From a virus: a DNA stretch of 27,113 bases. Made by a program: the position numbers and the translations under genes. Positions within the stretch are counted from its first letter, which is position 1. Every line of letters begins with the position of its first letter. Location of the stretch: positions 1 through 27,113 of the IMG/VR virus record IMGVR_UViG_3300025011_000164. The stretch is one strand, 5' to 3'. Under the pieces are notes generated by a model that searched no databases, had not been told where the DNA came from, and was given only the letters and a program-made list of their open reading frames with translations. Below are positions 19,979 through 27,113 of the stretch, in pieces.

Positions 19979-20971
19979 ATGAGTACGGCATTAACAACTT
20001 TTAAACCACAACAAGCAAATTTAGTGAATCTTGAAAATCCAACAACGATTGAAACTATTAAAGCTTCAATCTGTAAAGGCGCAAGCAATGAACAGTTAAG
20101 TACATTTTTAACTTTAGCAAAACATTTTAACTTAAACCCTTTCAACAAAGAAATTTATTTCAGTTCTCAAATCGGTGTATTTGTTGGCAGACATGGGAAA
20201 TTAAGAATTGCTAATCGTCATCCTGAATTTAGGGGGTTAAATTCCTGTGAAATCAGAGAAAAAGACGACTTCCAGTTTGATGCAGCAAGCAACAAAATTG
20301 TTAAACATATTACAGGCAAAAATATGGGTAAAATCATCGGGGCTTGGGCTACAGGCAAAAGAAAAGGTTTTGATGATATAACTGTTATTTGTTGGCTTGA
20401 TGAATACAAAAAAGAAAACCCTGCTTGGAAAAATTACACTCAAGATTTAATTAAGTATAAAGCAGAAGACAGAGTTTTAAGAACTTTATTCAACTCTGAA
20501 TATGAAGGCATAAATACTGTTGATCCTGAAGATGAATTTATTACAGAATTAAGACCAACTTTTGCAGAATCTCATAGCCCTGCTGTTCAAATTCCAACAT
20601 TAGAAATGTTCGGATGGAAAGACGAAGAAGATTCAAGCATGAACACTTGCGGAGCAACTCTAAGAGATTATCAAAACCCAAGCAATGAAAATGAACCTTC
20701 TTCAACCATTTCCAACAATGTTCAAGAAGAACAAATAGAAGAACCTGAACAGGAATCCGAAATAGCTAAAAGCGGAATGACAGATTCAGAAATAAGAATC
20801 GAATTTCAAACCTTCTGTAAAAATAAAGGCTTAAAAACAACAAAACAATTACAGGAATTTGTAGCAAAAAATAGAATCGACAGCCAGAATACAGATGCTT
20901 TAGTCGGTTTGATTTACGACAGACCGGAAGAGCTTACAAAATTAATTAATGAGTTCCTTGCCTTTAATTAA
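19979..20971 (+). CDS. Bet/RecT-like single-strand annealing protein
   Basis: A 330-residue protein. Residues about 20-190 match the lambda Bet family: a helical start with I-K-A-S-I-C-K-G-A-S-N-E-Q-L-S-T-F-L, L-N-P-F-N-K-E-I-Y-F, then V-G-R-H-G-K-L-R-I-A-N-R-H-P-E-F, then A-W-A-T-G-K and Y-K-A-E-D-R-V-L-R. These proteins coat single strands and pair complementary ones. The C-terminal third is acidic and Glu-rich, ending in a helical domain that may recruit a partner. No paired exonuclease of the Exo type is next to it; the DnaQ-like nuclease is the nearest candidate. GAAGGAG precedes the ATG. Confidence 0.85.
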   Translation: MSTALTTFKPQQANLVNLENPTTIETIKASICKGASNEQLSTFLTLAKHFNLNPFNKEIYFSSQIGVFVGRHGKLRIANRHPEFRGLNSCEIREKDDFQFDAASNKIVKHITGKNMGKIIGAWATGKRKGFDDITVICWLDEYKKENPAWKNYTQDLIKYKAEDRVLRTLFNSEYEGINTVDPEDEFITELRPTFAESHSPAVQIPTLEMFGWKDEEDSSMNTCGATLRDYQNPSNENEPSSTISNNVQEEQIEEPEQESEIAKSGMTDSEIRIEFQTFCKNKGLKTTKQLQEFVAKNRIDSQNTDALVGLIYDRPEELTKLINEFLAFN

Positions 20972-20989
20972 AAACATAGTCTGACCATT

Positions 20990-21024
20990 GGGGGAGGTTG
21001 CTCCGAATTCCTCCCCTTCTTTTT
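20990..21024 (+). terminator. Terminator after annealing gene
   Basis: GGGGAGG (20991-20997) pairs with CCTCCCC (21010-21016), followed by TTCTTTTT. It would end or reduce transcription before the LuxR-HTH gene, so later genes may need read-through or another promoter. Confidence 0.85.
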
Positions 21025-21064
21025 AACGTAGCTGAAATATTTAGGGAAGTGAGAATTAAGGGAA

Positions 21065-21475
21065 ATGATTGAAGAAAATCTTATGAATGACCTTACTCCG
21101 AGAGAAGGTGAAGTTCTTGATCTACTTACTAAAGGTGTAACTTATCCCGGAGTAGCTAAACAATTATTTATCAGTGAAACAACCGTAAAAACACATGTAA
21201 ATAACATCTTCCAAAAATTGCAAGTACATGATAGAACTCAGGCTGTTCTTTACGCAATAGATAAAAAGAGAGAAGAAGTAGAAGCATTACTTAAATTAAA
21301 CATGGAAAAACCTAAAATTTATTTAAAAGATAATCTTTCAGTAAATGAAATAAATATTTTAAATAATTTATCTCTTGGTCATACTATCCCTCAGGTTTCA
21401 GACAAAACAAATCTTTCCCCCTTTGAAATAGTTAATTTTCTAAATGATTTTTTTAAAAAGCTTGAAATGATCTAA
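21065..21475 (+). CDS. LuxR-type HTH protein with second degenerate copy
   Basis: A 136-residue protein without a receiver domain. Residues about 10-65 are a complete NarL/LuxR DNA-binding domain: L-T-P-R-E-G-E-V-L-D-L-L, I-S-E-T-T-V-K-T-H-V-N-N-I-F-Q-K-L, then V-H-D-R-T-Q-A-V. Residues about 90-134 repeat the pattern in decayed form (L-S-V-N-E-I-N-I-L, then L-S-P-F-E-I-V, then F-F-K-K-L). Host regulators of this class normally carry a phosphorylated receiver, so this phage form is free of that control. It overlaps the next start (TAATG). Confidence 0.82.
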   Translation: MIEENLMNDLTPREGEVLDLLTKGVTYPGVAKQLFISETTVKTHVNNIFQKLQVHDRTQAVLYAIDKKREEVEALLKLNMEKPKIYLKDNLSVNEINILNNLSLGHTIPQVSDKTNLSPFEIVNFLNDFFKKLEMI

Positions 21476-21690
21476 TGGACAAGCTTCTTGAGAGAATTCG
21501 TTGGGATGAAGATATTTGTCTTTATTTAAAAACTGTAAAAATTCAAATGCTTCCAGAAAATCTATCACTTTATAGAGCAAAAATAAAAAATAAAGAAGAA
21601 TTAGCAGATCGTTTACTTGAATATTGGGAAACACAAGGTTTTAAGCCTTCAAGACCAAATCCCTATGTTTGGAAGGAAATAAAGTTATAA
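21475..21690 (+). CDS. Small hypothetical protein
   Basis: A 71-residue soluble, charged protein ending W-E-T-Q-G-F-K-P-S-R-P-N-P-Y-V-W-K-E. Its ATG shares a base with the previous TAA, so translation is coupled. The C-terminal W/G-F/P pattern suggests a small folded domain, but no family is recognised. Confidence 0.65.
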   Translation: MDKLLERIRWDEDICLYLKTVKIQMLPENLSLYRAKIKNKEELADRLLEYWETQGFKPSRPNPYVWKEIKL

Positions 21691-21700
21691 GAGGAAAAAG

Positions 21701-21877
21701 ATGAGTAGTGAAAGATATTGCAAATTAGCAAAAGGTTGCCCGGCATTTAACAAACTTGAAACAAATAACTTTCATCAGGTGGCAGCGCTTAAATTAATAA
21801 GAGAAAAAATCAAAATAAATTCTTTTACAGCAAACGAAACAGTAACGCTAATAAACGGGGTTTTGAGAGATGAATAA
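21701..21877 (+). CDS. Small hypothetical protein with two Cys
   Basis: A 58-residue protein with C-K-L-A-K-G-C-P near the N terminus and a helical remainder. GAGG is 6 bases from ATG 21701-21703. It overlaps the following gene by 8 bases. The role is unknown. Confidence 0.6.
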   Translation: MSSERYCKLAKGCPAFNKLETNNFHQVAALKLIREKIKINSFTANETVTLINGVLRDE

Positions 21878-22127
21878 AAACAAAATAGCAACAGAATTTA
21901 TAAAATCTCTGAATGAAAATCCTTACGAAATGTATCGCCTTATTCATGAAATTGATATAGCAGTAGTGCGATTTATATATGAATATTCATCAGGTCTTTC
22001 AGAAAACGTATGCCCTCATATTTCTAAAGCTGATCTTTTTAATACGGCTATGTTGACGGGTTATTTATTAAGAGATCACATAAGACGTGCTGAATTAGAC
22101 GAACTAAAAGATAGAGGATTGCACTAA
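21870..22127 (+). CDS. Hypothetical helical protein
   Basis: An 85-residue all-helical protein (F-I-K-S-L-N-E-N-P-Y-E-M-Y-R-L-I, then L-F-N-T-A-M-L-T-G-Y-L-L-R-D-H-I-R-R-A-E-L). It lies between overlapping neighbours and ends directly against the initiator gene. Nothing identifies its function. Confidence 0.6.
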   Translation: MNKNKIATEFIKSLNENPYEMYRLIHEIDIAVVRFIYEYSSGLSENVCPHISKADLFNTAMLTGYLLRDHIRRAELDELKDRGLH

Positions 22128-22616
22128 ATGGCTTCTCCGCAAATAGAAAAAGGTTATTTAAGAATAGCAAATGAGCTTTTTGATGAAATACTCAAAAGGG
22201 ATTTTACTAAAAGACAATTAAGTATCGTTTTTTTTATAATTCGTTTTTCTTATGGTTGCCAGAGAAAACAAACTTTAAAACTCAGAAACATTGATTTTGA
22301 TGTTATTGGGCTTTATCCACAAAATGCAAAAACAGAATTGGATTACTTAAAACAAGCAAAAGTTATTAATTATGATGAAGAAACAAAAATATTTTCTGTA
22401 AATAAAGATTATTCTCAATGGCGTATAAGTTATTACAGAAAATGCACCGATGAAAAATTTGATACTTTAATCCATCAGCAACTTGAAGGGATTCAAGCAA
22501 AAGAAAAAAATGACCCAGAAGATCAGGAACCGAAAAATAAAAACAAACAACAGCCAGAAAGTGAAGCGGAAAAGGAATTTAACGAAGGCTTAAAATACGC
22601 AGGAAGATGGGAATAA
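22128..22616 (+). CDS. Phage O-like replication initiator
   Basis: A 162-residue protein. Its N-terminal half matches the lambda O DNA-binding domain: Q-I-E-K-G-Y-L-R-I-A-N-E-L-F-D-E-I-L, then F-T-K-R-Q-L-S-I-V-F-F-I-I-R-F-S-Y-G. It then has a winged-helix region ending V-N-K-D-Y. The C terminus is polar and charged, suited to helicase recruitment. Such proteins bind iterons inside or near their own gene. The next gene is the DnaB helicase, so this phage brings both initiator and helicase. The gene starts directly after the previous stop. Confidence 0.8.
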   Translation: MASPQIEKGYLRIANELFDEILKRDFTKRQLSIVFFIIRFSYGCQRKQTLKLRNIDFDVIGLYPQNAKTELDYLKQAKVINYDEETKIFSVNKDYSQWRISYYRKCTDEKFDTLIHQQLEGIQAKEKNDPEDQEPKNKNKQQPESEAEKEFNEGLKYAGRWE

Positions 22617-23925
22617 TGGGCGAAAGAATACCACCAAATGATATAACAGCCGAACAAACTATTTTAGGAGCCTTACTTGTAGATGCTGATGCTATTAACA
22701 AAGTATCAGAATTATTAACTCCTGATAGTTTTTATAAATCTTCACATAATACTATTTATAAAGCCATTTTTGACTTGTATAAAAAAGATGAACCTATAGA
22801 CATAACAACTGTTTCAGATCAATTACAAAAACAAAAAAAACTTAATGCTATCGGTGGTAGAGCTTTTATAAATGATTTGGCTCTATCTGTTATTTCTTCA
22901 GCAAATATTGAATATTACGCAAAAATAATTTCCGATAAAGCTCTTCTGAGAAACATAAGCAAAATAGGAAAATCATTACTTGAATTGGGTTATGAAGAAG
23001 ATAAAGCAGACGAAGCCGTTAATATTGCCGAAAAACTTATTGATAATCTTATAAATGGCACTATCACAAGTAAACTTGAGGGCTTAGATGAAATCTGTTT
23101 TGATGTCTATAACAAAGCTGAAAAGAATTTTGAAAATAAAAATTGTATCGTAGGGCTTGAAAGCGGCTTTTATGATCTCGATAACTTAACAGCAGGATTC
23201 CATCCTTCAGATTTAATAATCCTTGCTGCAAGACCTTCAATGGGTAAAACCGCTTTAGCTTTAAATATAGCTCAAAAAGTAGGAATTCAGGATAAAAAAC
23301 CTGTTGCAGTATTCAGTCTTGAAATGCCTAAAGAGCAGCTTGTCCAAAGGATGATGTGTTCTCAACAGGGTATTAATTCCCAAAATTTAAGAACAGGTCA
23401 GTTAAATAGTGATGAATGGTCTAAACTTGCAACAGCTTTAAGTGAAATGGCTTCTTGTCCTGTTTTTATTTGTGATACTCCCGGAATAAATGTTCTGGAT
23501 ATAAAAGCTAAATGCAAGCAGTTAAAAAATAAAAGACCTGATTTAAGTCTAATTATTGTTGATTATCTGCAACTTATAAGCGGTGATAATCCAAAAAACA
23601 GAGTAGAAGAAATTTCAAAAATTTCAAGAAGTTTGAAAAACTTAGCAAGAGAACTCAATGTTCCTATAATTGCACTCTCCCAACTTTCAAGAGCAGTAGA
23701 AGCAAGACAATGTAAAAAACCTATGCTTTCAGATTTAAGGGATTCAGGAAGTATTGAGCAGGATGCCGATGTTGTTATGTTTATTATCCGAATAAATCCG
23801 AGAACAAAGGAAAAGCAGAAATTATTATTGCAAAACAAAGAAACGGACCTATAGGAGATGTAACCCTTTTATTTGAGAAAAATAAAACACAGTTTAAAAA
23901 TGCAGCACAAAGAAAAATGTTTTAA
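22607..23925 (+). pseudogene. dnaB: Replicative DNA helicase DnaB, apparent -1 frameshift
   Basis: A hexameric helicase that unwinds the fork. The N-terminal DnaB domain begins P-P-N-D-I-T-A-E-Q-T-I-L-G-A. The ATPase has Walker A A-R-P-S-M-G-K-T-A (208-216) and Walker B L-I-I-V-D-Y-L-Q-L (315-323), then S-Q-L-S-R-A-V-E and D-L-R-D-S-G-S-I-E-Q-D-A-D-V-V-M-F-I. After residue 393 this frame runs into unrelated sequence and stops at 23854. The expected tail K-A-E-I-I-I-A-K-Q-R-N-G-P continues in the -1 frame to TAA 23923-23925. One added T near 23783-23787 would restore the gene. Listed over both parts: mutation, assembly error or recoding are all possible. The start may be ATG 22607 or ATG 22616. 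Confidence 0.85.
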
Positions 23926-23937
23926 GGAGAAGGAATA

Positions 23938-24186
23938 ATGCCAAAAGGAATAATTAAAAGCACAGATGAAGTCACAAAATTGACTACAAGAGAAATGGAA
24001 ACCCTAAGGCTTCTAGTCCAAGGGAAAAGTAACGCTGAAATAGCAGAAGACCTTGTTGTAAGTATCCATACTGCCAAAGCACATATTTTTAGTATTATGC
24101 AAAAACTTGAAGTTAATAATAGGGTTCAAGCTGTGGTAAAAGCAGTAAAAGAAAATATATTAGGGGATCATCAATCATGCTCGTAA
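23938..24186 (+). CDS. Stand-alone LuxR-type HTH protein
   Basis: An 82-residue protein that is a single NarL/LuxR DNA-binding domain: L-T-T-R-E-M-E-T-L-R-L-L, S-N-A-E-I-A-E-D-L, H-T-A-K-A-H-I-F-S-I-M-Q-K-L, then V-N-N-R-V-Q-A-V. There is no receiver domain. It lies 12 bases after the helicase and has AAGGAG upstream. It is a second, diverged relative of the protein at 21065-21475, and both sit in the replication operon, suggesting phage or host gene regulation timed to replication. Confidence 0.82.
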   Translation: MPKGIIKSTDEVTKLTTREMETLRLLVQGKSNAEIAEDLVVSIHTAKAHIFSIMQKLEVNNRVQAVVKAVKENILGDHQSCS

Positions 24187-24302
24187 GAGAAAGCCTAAAA
24201 ACAAAATGTTCCAGATTAAGGGCAAAACTGGTGGCTTATAAAGTAACAAACAAAGCTCTTCAAAGAAAAATTACTATGTTAGAAGCGAAAGGAGGTAAAT
24301 AA
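24177..24302 (+). CDS. Small basic coiled-coil protein
   Basis: A 41-residue very basic helical protein starting at ATG 24177-24179 inside the end of the LuxR-HTH gene. Leu, Val and Ile at regular spacing give a short coiled coil. GGGG is about 9 bases upstream. It ends G-G-K next to a strong ribosome site for the next gene. No family is recognised. Confidence 0.5.
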   Translation: MLVRESLKTKCSRLRAKLVAYKVTNKALQRKITMLEAKGGK

Positions 24303-24484
24303 TCCCGAATCCATATGTTGATAAAGACGATAACCTTATAATCCCTCATGATTGTGATGATAGTTATAAATGGTGGAATGGAAAGGAGGATAACGAAGCA
24401 GTCGAATGTATTGAACAGTTACTTTGGGAGTTAGGAAGAACGGATTTATCAGAAAAATATATTTACAGAACGAGTGGAAATTAA
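24302..24484 (+). CDS. Small acidic protein with probable ATC start
   Basis: This 61-codon frame has no ATG, GTG or TTG. It has an upstream in-frame stop and an ideal ribosome site AGGAGG at 24290-24295. The codon at the normal distance is ATC 24302-24304, sharing a base with the previous TAA exactly as a TAATG junction would. The encoded residues (P-Y-V-D-K-D-D-N-L-I-I-P-H-D, then Y-K-W-W-N-G-K-E, then Q-L-L-W-E-L-G) look like a real protein. Either ATC is used as a rare start, or an ATG has mutated and expression is weak or lost. Confidence 0.5.
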   Translation: MPNPYVDKDDNLIIPHDCDDSYKWWNGKEDNEAVECIEQLLWELGRTDLSEKYIYRTSGN

Positions 24485-24501
24485 AGAAAAGGAAATTTAA
24501 A

Positions 24502-25977
24502 ATGTCAAAAATTTACAAAATCAACATCGAAAAAAAAGATAATGAATTTCAGTCAATAACATGCGCAAATCAAAAAGTTTTTCTTCACTTTGTAAATGCA
24601 ATTCAGCAAGTTTTATTAGAAGAAGAAGTAAAAACTGTTAAAAAGGCTCAGGAAGAATTGAACGCTCATAACATTGGCTGGGAAGAATTCGATTCTAAAG
24701 AATGTGAAAAAGCTATATTTGCTATTCATAAACAAAATGCTATTAAGGAAATTGATGTTTTGCAAGATGGTTATCAGGAATCACTTTTGTTAATTGAAAA
24801 AACTTTTGAAACTCCTGAGCCGGAAGAAGATGAAGTTTTACCTGAGCCTGATGTTGTAACTGGTTCTGATGAAACACAAGAAGAAACAACCGCTGAACCT
24901 CCTGCAAGTTATTATATATGCGAAAACTGCGACCATGAAGACTTTTTAAGAGAAGGTCAGGTTAAATGCGGAAGCTGTGGAAAGTCTATTGCTACACTGA
25001 AAAAGATTGTCTGCAAAGATCCTGATTGCATGGCAGAAATGTATGTTACAGAAAATGTTAAACAATGTCCTTATTGTAAAGAAGATTTATACACAGTCAC
25101 AGAAAGACTTGAAAACACTGGAGTTATTCCAACAGAAGACCCTGTAAAAGCTGCTGAAATTGCAGAAAAGAAAAAACAGGAATTGAATTGGGAATACAAA
25201 AGCTTAGAAGCTAAAGAAGAAAATCTTTGTCAAATAACAAACACGGCTGTTAAAGAATCTCTTGATGAACTTATGCAAGTAACAACAGTTACTTATTCCG
25301 AGTTAGTCAATGAGATTCTTGATGAAACAGATGAAAAGAAAATAAAAGCTTTAACAACTTGTAAAAATAAAGCAAATAGTCTTATAACAGCCATTACAGC
25401 AGTAAGAACAGCTATTACAAGTTTAGATGCTGAATTAACTCAAATAAAACAGCGAAAAGAAAGCGTTAATAATAAAATACAAAACTTCCAGATGCCTATA
25501 CCTTTTAACGCTCCGAAAAAGCTTGAAGCTGTAAGTAATCAGGTTGAGGAAGACAATAGCGGTGATACTGCTGCTGAAGCAATTGCAGAAGCTATTGCAA
25601 AAGAAAACAAAGAAGCTGCTGAAACTTCTTGTGTATATGGTTGTGATGGTATAGCAGATGCATGCTCAAGTTGTCCAAGCATGGAAATAGCTGAAACTTC
25701 CAGTAATAGTTTACCAGTTCCCGAACCTGTTCTTGAATGTGATGGTATGGAAACAGGAGATTGTTTTGATTGTCCAAACTGTGAAAAACATCCTGAAGAA
25801 ATATCCGAAACAGAAGAAGTAAATCCTGCTTTAGAAAAAATTGTAGATGAAGAAATACAGGAAATGATTCAGCAAGAACAATCAGAAGAAATTCCTGAAG
25901 ATGCTGCAATAGATTTTTCTGGTGATTGGCCGGAAGAAGTTGAAGAATCAAAAACAGAAACAACAACAGCAGCGTAA
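24502..25977 (+). CDS. Acidic multi-zinc-ribbon protein
   Basis: A 491-residue protein. Residues 1-100 are mixed alpha/beta, and about 103-135 are very acidic. Residues 140-192 hold four Cys pairs: C140-x2-C143, C156-x2-C159, C171-x4-C176, C189-x2-C192, two rubredoxin-like zinc ribbons. A long helical part (about 215-350) is followed by a Glu-rich tail. The tail carries two more Cys clusters (C-V-Y-G-C with C-S-S-C, and C-F-D-C-P-N-C). AAAGGA lies 8 bases before ATG 24502-24504; an in-frame TTG at 24424 lies inside the previous gene. The family is not recognised. Zinc ribbons suggest nucleic acid or protein docking. Confidence 0.7.
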   Translation: MSKIYKINIEKKDNEFQSITCANQKVFLHFVNAIQQVLLEEEVKTVKKAQEELNAHNIGWEEFDSKECEKAIFAIHKQNAIKEIDVLQDGYQESLLLIEKTFETPEPEEDEVLPEPDVVTGSDETQEETTAEPPASYYICENCDHEDFLREGQVKCGSCGKSIATLKKIVCKDPDCMAEMYVTENVKQCPYCKEDLYTVTERLENTGVIPTEDPVKAAEIAEKKKQELNWEYKSLEAKEENLCQITNTAVKESLDELMQVTTVTYSELVNEILDETDEKKIKALTTCKNKANSLITAITAVRTAITSLDAELTQIKQRKESVNNKIQNFQMPIPFNAPKKLEAVSNQVEEDNSGDTAAEAIAEAIAKENKEAAETSCVYGCDGIADACSSCPSMEIAETSSNSLPVPEPVLECDGMETGDCFDCPNCEKHPEEISETEEVNPALEKIVDEEIQEMIQQEQSEEIPEDAAIDFSGDWPEEVEESKTETTTAA

Positions 25978-25995
25978 GAGTACACACAGATTATG

Positions 25996-26011
25996 GGGGC
26001 TTAATTGCCCC
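25996..26011 (+). other. Small GC hairpin after zinc-ribbon gene
   Basis: GGGGC-TTAATT-GCCCC forms a 5-bp stem followed by TTGTAATCTT. The T run is broken, so it is at best a weak terminator or pausing site. Confidence 0.35.
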
Positions 26012-26042
26012 TTGTAATCTTAATAAAAGGAATTTAAAAACA

Positions 26043-26303
26043 GTGAAATTAAGATTTAAAAGTTTATTTAATGATAATGCAAGGTATTTGTATAGCCAAC
26101 AGGAACTTGAAAGCAATGTTTTTATAAGCATGATGATTGGTTTTATTTTGGCTACAAACGTAGGAGTTTTGATTGTACAACCTCACAATATTAAAAGTTT
26201 TGTAATCACTTTGGTAGTAGGTTTGTCATTATTCCTTTTAACTCCATTTATTGGATTTTGGATATTTATGAATCAAAAATATCAAGAAAAAGAGGAGGGA
26301 TAA
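26043..26303 (+). CDS. Two-helix membrane protein, GTG start
   Basis: An 86-residue protein with two hydrophobic segments (about residues 28-45 and 53-75) and charged ends (N-terminal Lys/Arg, C-terminal K-E-K-E-E-G). The start is GTG 26043-26045 with AAAGGA upstream. It sits in the early operon just before the resolvase, so an envelope function such as superinfection exclusion is as likely as a holin. Nothing in the sequence decides. Confidence 0.6.
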   Translation: MKLRFKSLFNDNARYLYSQQELESNVFISMMIGFILATNVGVLIVQPHNIKSFVITLVVGLSLFLLTPFIGFWIFMNQKYQEKEEG

Positions 26304-26915
26304 ATGATAATAGCCGGAGTTGATCTTTCCCTTAGAGGAACAGGGATTTTTATAAATAATCTTGATATTAATAAAACTTATTTTTATTACTTCACTAAAA
26401 ACCCAAGAGATATAAACCCTCAATCTTTTTTTATTCCCGAAAAGTTAGAACAGGAAAAAACAATAGACAAAGTGATTTTTTCTTTAAAAGAAATTCTTAG
26501 AAATCACAGGATAAGCAAAGTTTGTATCGAAGCCCCAATAGGCAGCGCATATTATGAATGGATGGATTTATATGGAATCTTTAAATACATTCTTAGAGTT
26601 CAAGGAATTGAATGTATAAAATTAGCTCCTGCTGCTTTAAAAAAATATGCTACCGGAAGCGGAGGAGCTAAAAAGCCACAGATGGGTTATGCGCTTAGAC
26701 AAGAATTCGGGCTTGACTTTGATTATCTTGGAGAAGAAGCAAATAACGTTGTTGATGCCGCTTGGTGTTGTGATGTTATGAAAAATTATGTATCTGTTCA
26801 GGATGAATATATTTCAATAGCTTCCTTACCTGAACAGAAACAGGATTTAATAGCTATCTTGACCGGATTAAAAGTTAAACCTAAAAAACCGAGGAAGAAA
26901 AAAGCAAATGCATGA
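26304..26915 (+). CDS. RuvC-like Holliday junction resolvase
   Basis: A 203-residue RNase H-fold nuclease that would cut branched DNA before packaging. Strand 1 I-I-A-G-V-D7-L-S-L-R-G-T-G carries the first acidic residue. V-C-I-E76-A-P supplies the second. N-N-V-V-D151-A-A-W-C-C holds the C-terminal one, with another acidic residue in the E-E-A segment just before it. The Gly/Lys-rich G-S-G-G-A-K-K-P loop before it is typical of RuvC-type active-site regions. The C terminus is basic (K-P-K-K-P-R-K-K-K). It starts directly after the membrane protein gene, and its stop region overlaps the next gene. Confidence 0.82.
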   Translation: MIIAGVDLSLRGTGIFINNLDINKTYFYYFTKNPRDINPQSFFIPEKLEQEKTIDKVIFSLKEILRNHRISKVCIEAPIGSAYYEWMDLYGIFKYILRVQGIECIKLAPAALKKYATGSGGAKKPQMGYALRQEFGLDFDYLGEEANNVVDAAWCCDVMKNYVSVQDEYISIASLPEQKQDLIAILTGLKVKPKKPRKKKANA

Positions 26916-27113
26916 AACAGAATTATTAATACTTCTGGCTTTTTTAATTTTACTTTATTGGTATCATACCAAGCCACTTAAAATTAAGGATATTAAGCCC
27001 GAAAAAACTTATTATATTACGAAATTAACAGATGATTCGTTTCAAGTATCAAGATTACCAAGTATTAAAGGACTTATCAATCAGTTAAAAAAATCTCATA
27101 GCTTTAGCAAAGG
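26908..27113 (+). CDS. Membrane-anchored protein, partial
   Basis: The frame opens at ATG 26908-26910, overlapping the resolvase end, and is cut by the window edge after 68 codons. An N-terminal hydrophobic segment (L-L-I-L-L-A-F-L-I-L-L-Y-W) is followed by a polar part with repeated Lys. A nearby ATG at 26912 reads into a stop after five codons and is excluded. The function is unknown. Confidence 0.55.
   Translation, partial: MHETELLILLAFLILLYWYHTKPLKIKDIKPEKTYYITKLTDDSFQVSRLPSIKGLINQLKKSHSFSK

Noticed and set aside
23777-23854. Programmed -1 ribosomal frameshift in the helicase
   Set aside because: No X-XXY-YYZ heptamer is in frame where homology switches, and no clear stimulatory stem was seen; kept only as an unlikely alternative.
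25592-25987. 131-codon leftward frame rich in Leu
   Set aside because: Mirror of the Glu/Gln-rich end of the zinc-ribbon gene (GAA/GAT codons read as TTC/ATC); no ribosome site.
1-27113. CRISPR array, insertion sequence or transposase
   Set aside because: No regularly spaced repeats with unique spacers, no transposase motifs and no terminal inverted repeats were seen.

Overview
The window is part of the genome of an AT-rich, tailed double-stranded DNA phage or prophage (Caudoviricetes). It holds a near-complete head and packaging module and a separate replication and recombination module. No integrase, lysis cassette, tail fibre gene, tRNA or CRISPR array is visible. Strong AAGGAG-type ribosome binding sites argue against a Bacteroidetes host. 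The low GC content and two stand-alone NarL/LuxR-type DNA-binding domains ending in V-x-x-R-x-Q-A-V would fit a gut Gastranaerophilales (Melainabacteria) or similar host. That host guess is inference only.

Left arm (about 1-12543), transcribed leftward. Reading from the right: a hypothetical gene (12142-12543) with its own terminator, a small gene, terminase small and large subunits, portal, two small proteins, a Gln-rich scaffold candidate, an SU10-like major capsid protein, a possible decoration protein, an MptE/glycosyltransferase-fold protein, a head-tail adaptor candidate, a gp10-like stopper or hub candidate, a GNAT acetyltransferase and a Gln/Asn-rich virion protein cut by the window edge. 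The order resembles P22-like podoviruses (terS, terL, portal, scaffold, coat, adaptor, stopper, ejection proteins). Overlaps and short gaps suggest one long late operon.

Centre (12544-13262). This 719-bp AT-rich region separates the leftward late genes from the rightward early genes. It carries five 17-bp palindromes, a separate pair of 17-bp direct repeats, and two copies of a 15-19 bp sequence that recurs inverted at 17.2 kb.

Right arm (13263-27113), mostly rightward. First come an unknown gene, a DUF3560 protein and two tiny genes. A leftward control and cargo segment (14920-16834) follows, with a small membrane protein, a secreted Gln-rich protein and two XRE repressors. Inserted in it is a rightward unit with a 43-aa gene and a folded RNA encoding a 32-aa amphipathic peptide, which has the hallmarks of a type I toxin mRNA. 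A divergent XRE/RHH switch (16460-17116) leads to small exported and hypothetical genes. The replication genes are a DnaQ-like exonuclease, a Bet/RecT-like annealing protein, two LuxR-HTH proteins, an O-like initiator, a DnaB helicase with an apparent -1 frameshift, a zinc-ribbon protein and a RuvC-like resolvase.

The observations most worth following up are the candidate toxin RNA at 16.16-16.42 kb, an orphan leftward terminator with a possible small RNA at 17.2 kb whose 19-nt core matches the late-operon leader, the palindrome cluster at 12.96-13.10 kb, the DnaB frameshift, and a gene that seems to start with ATC.
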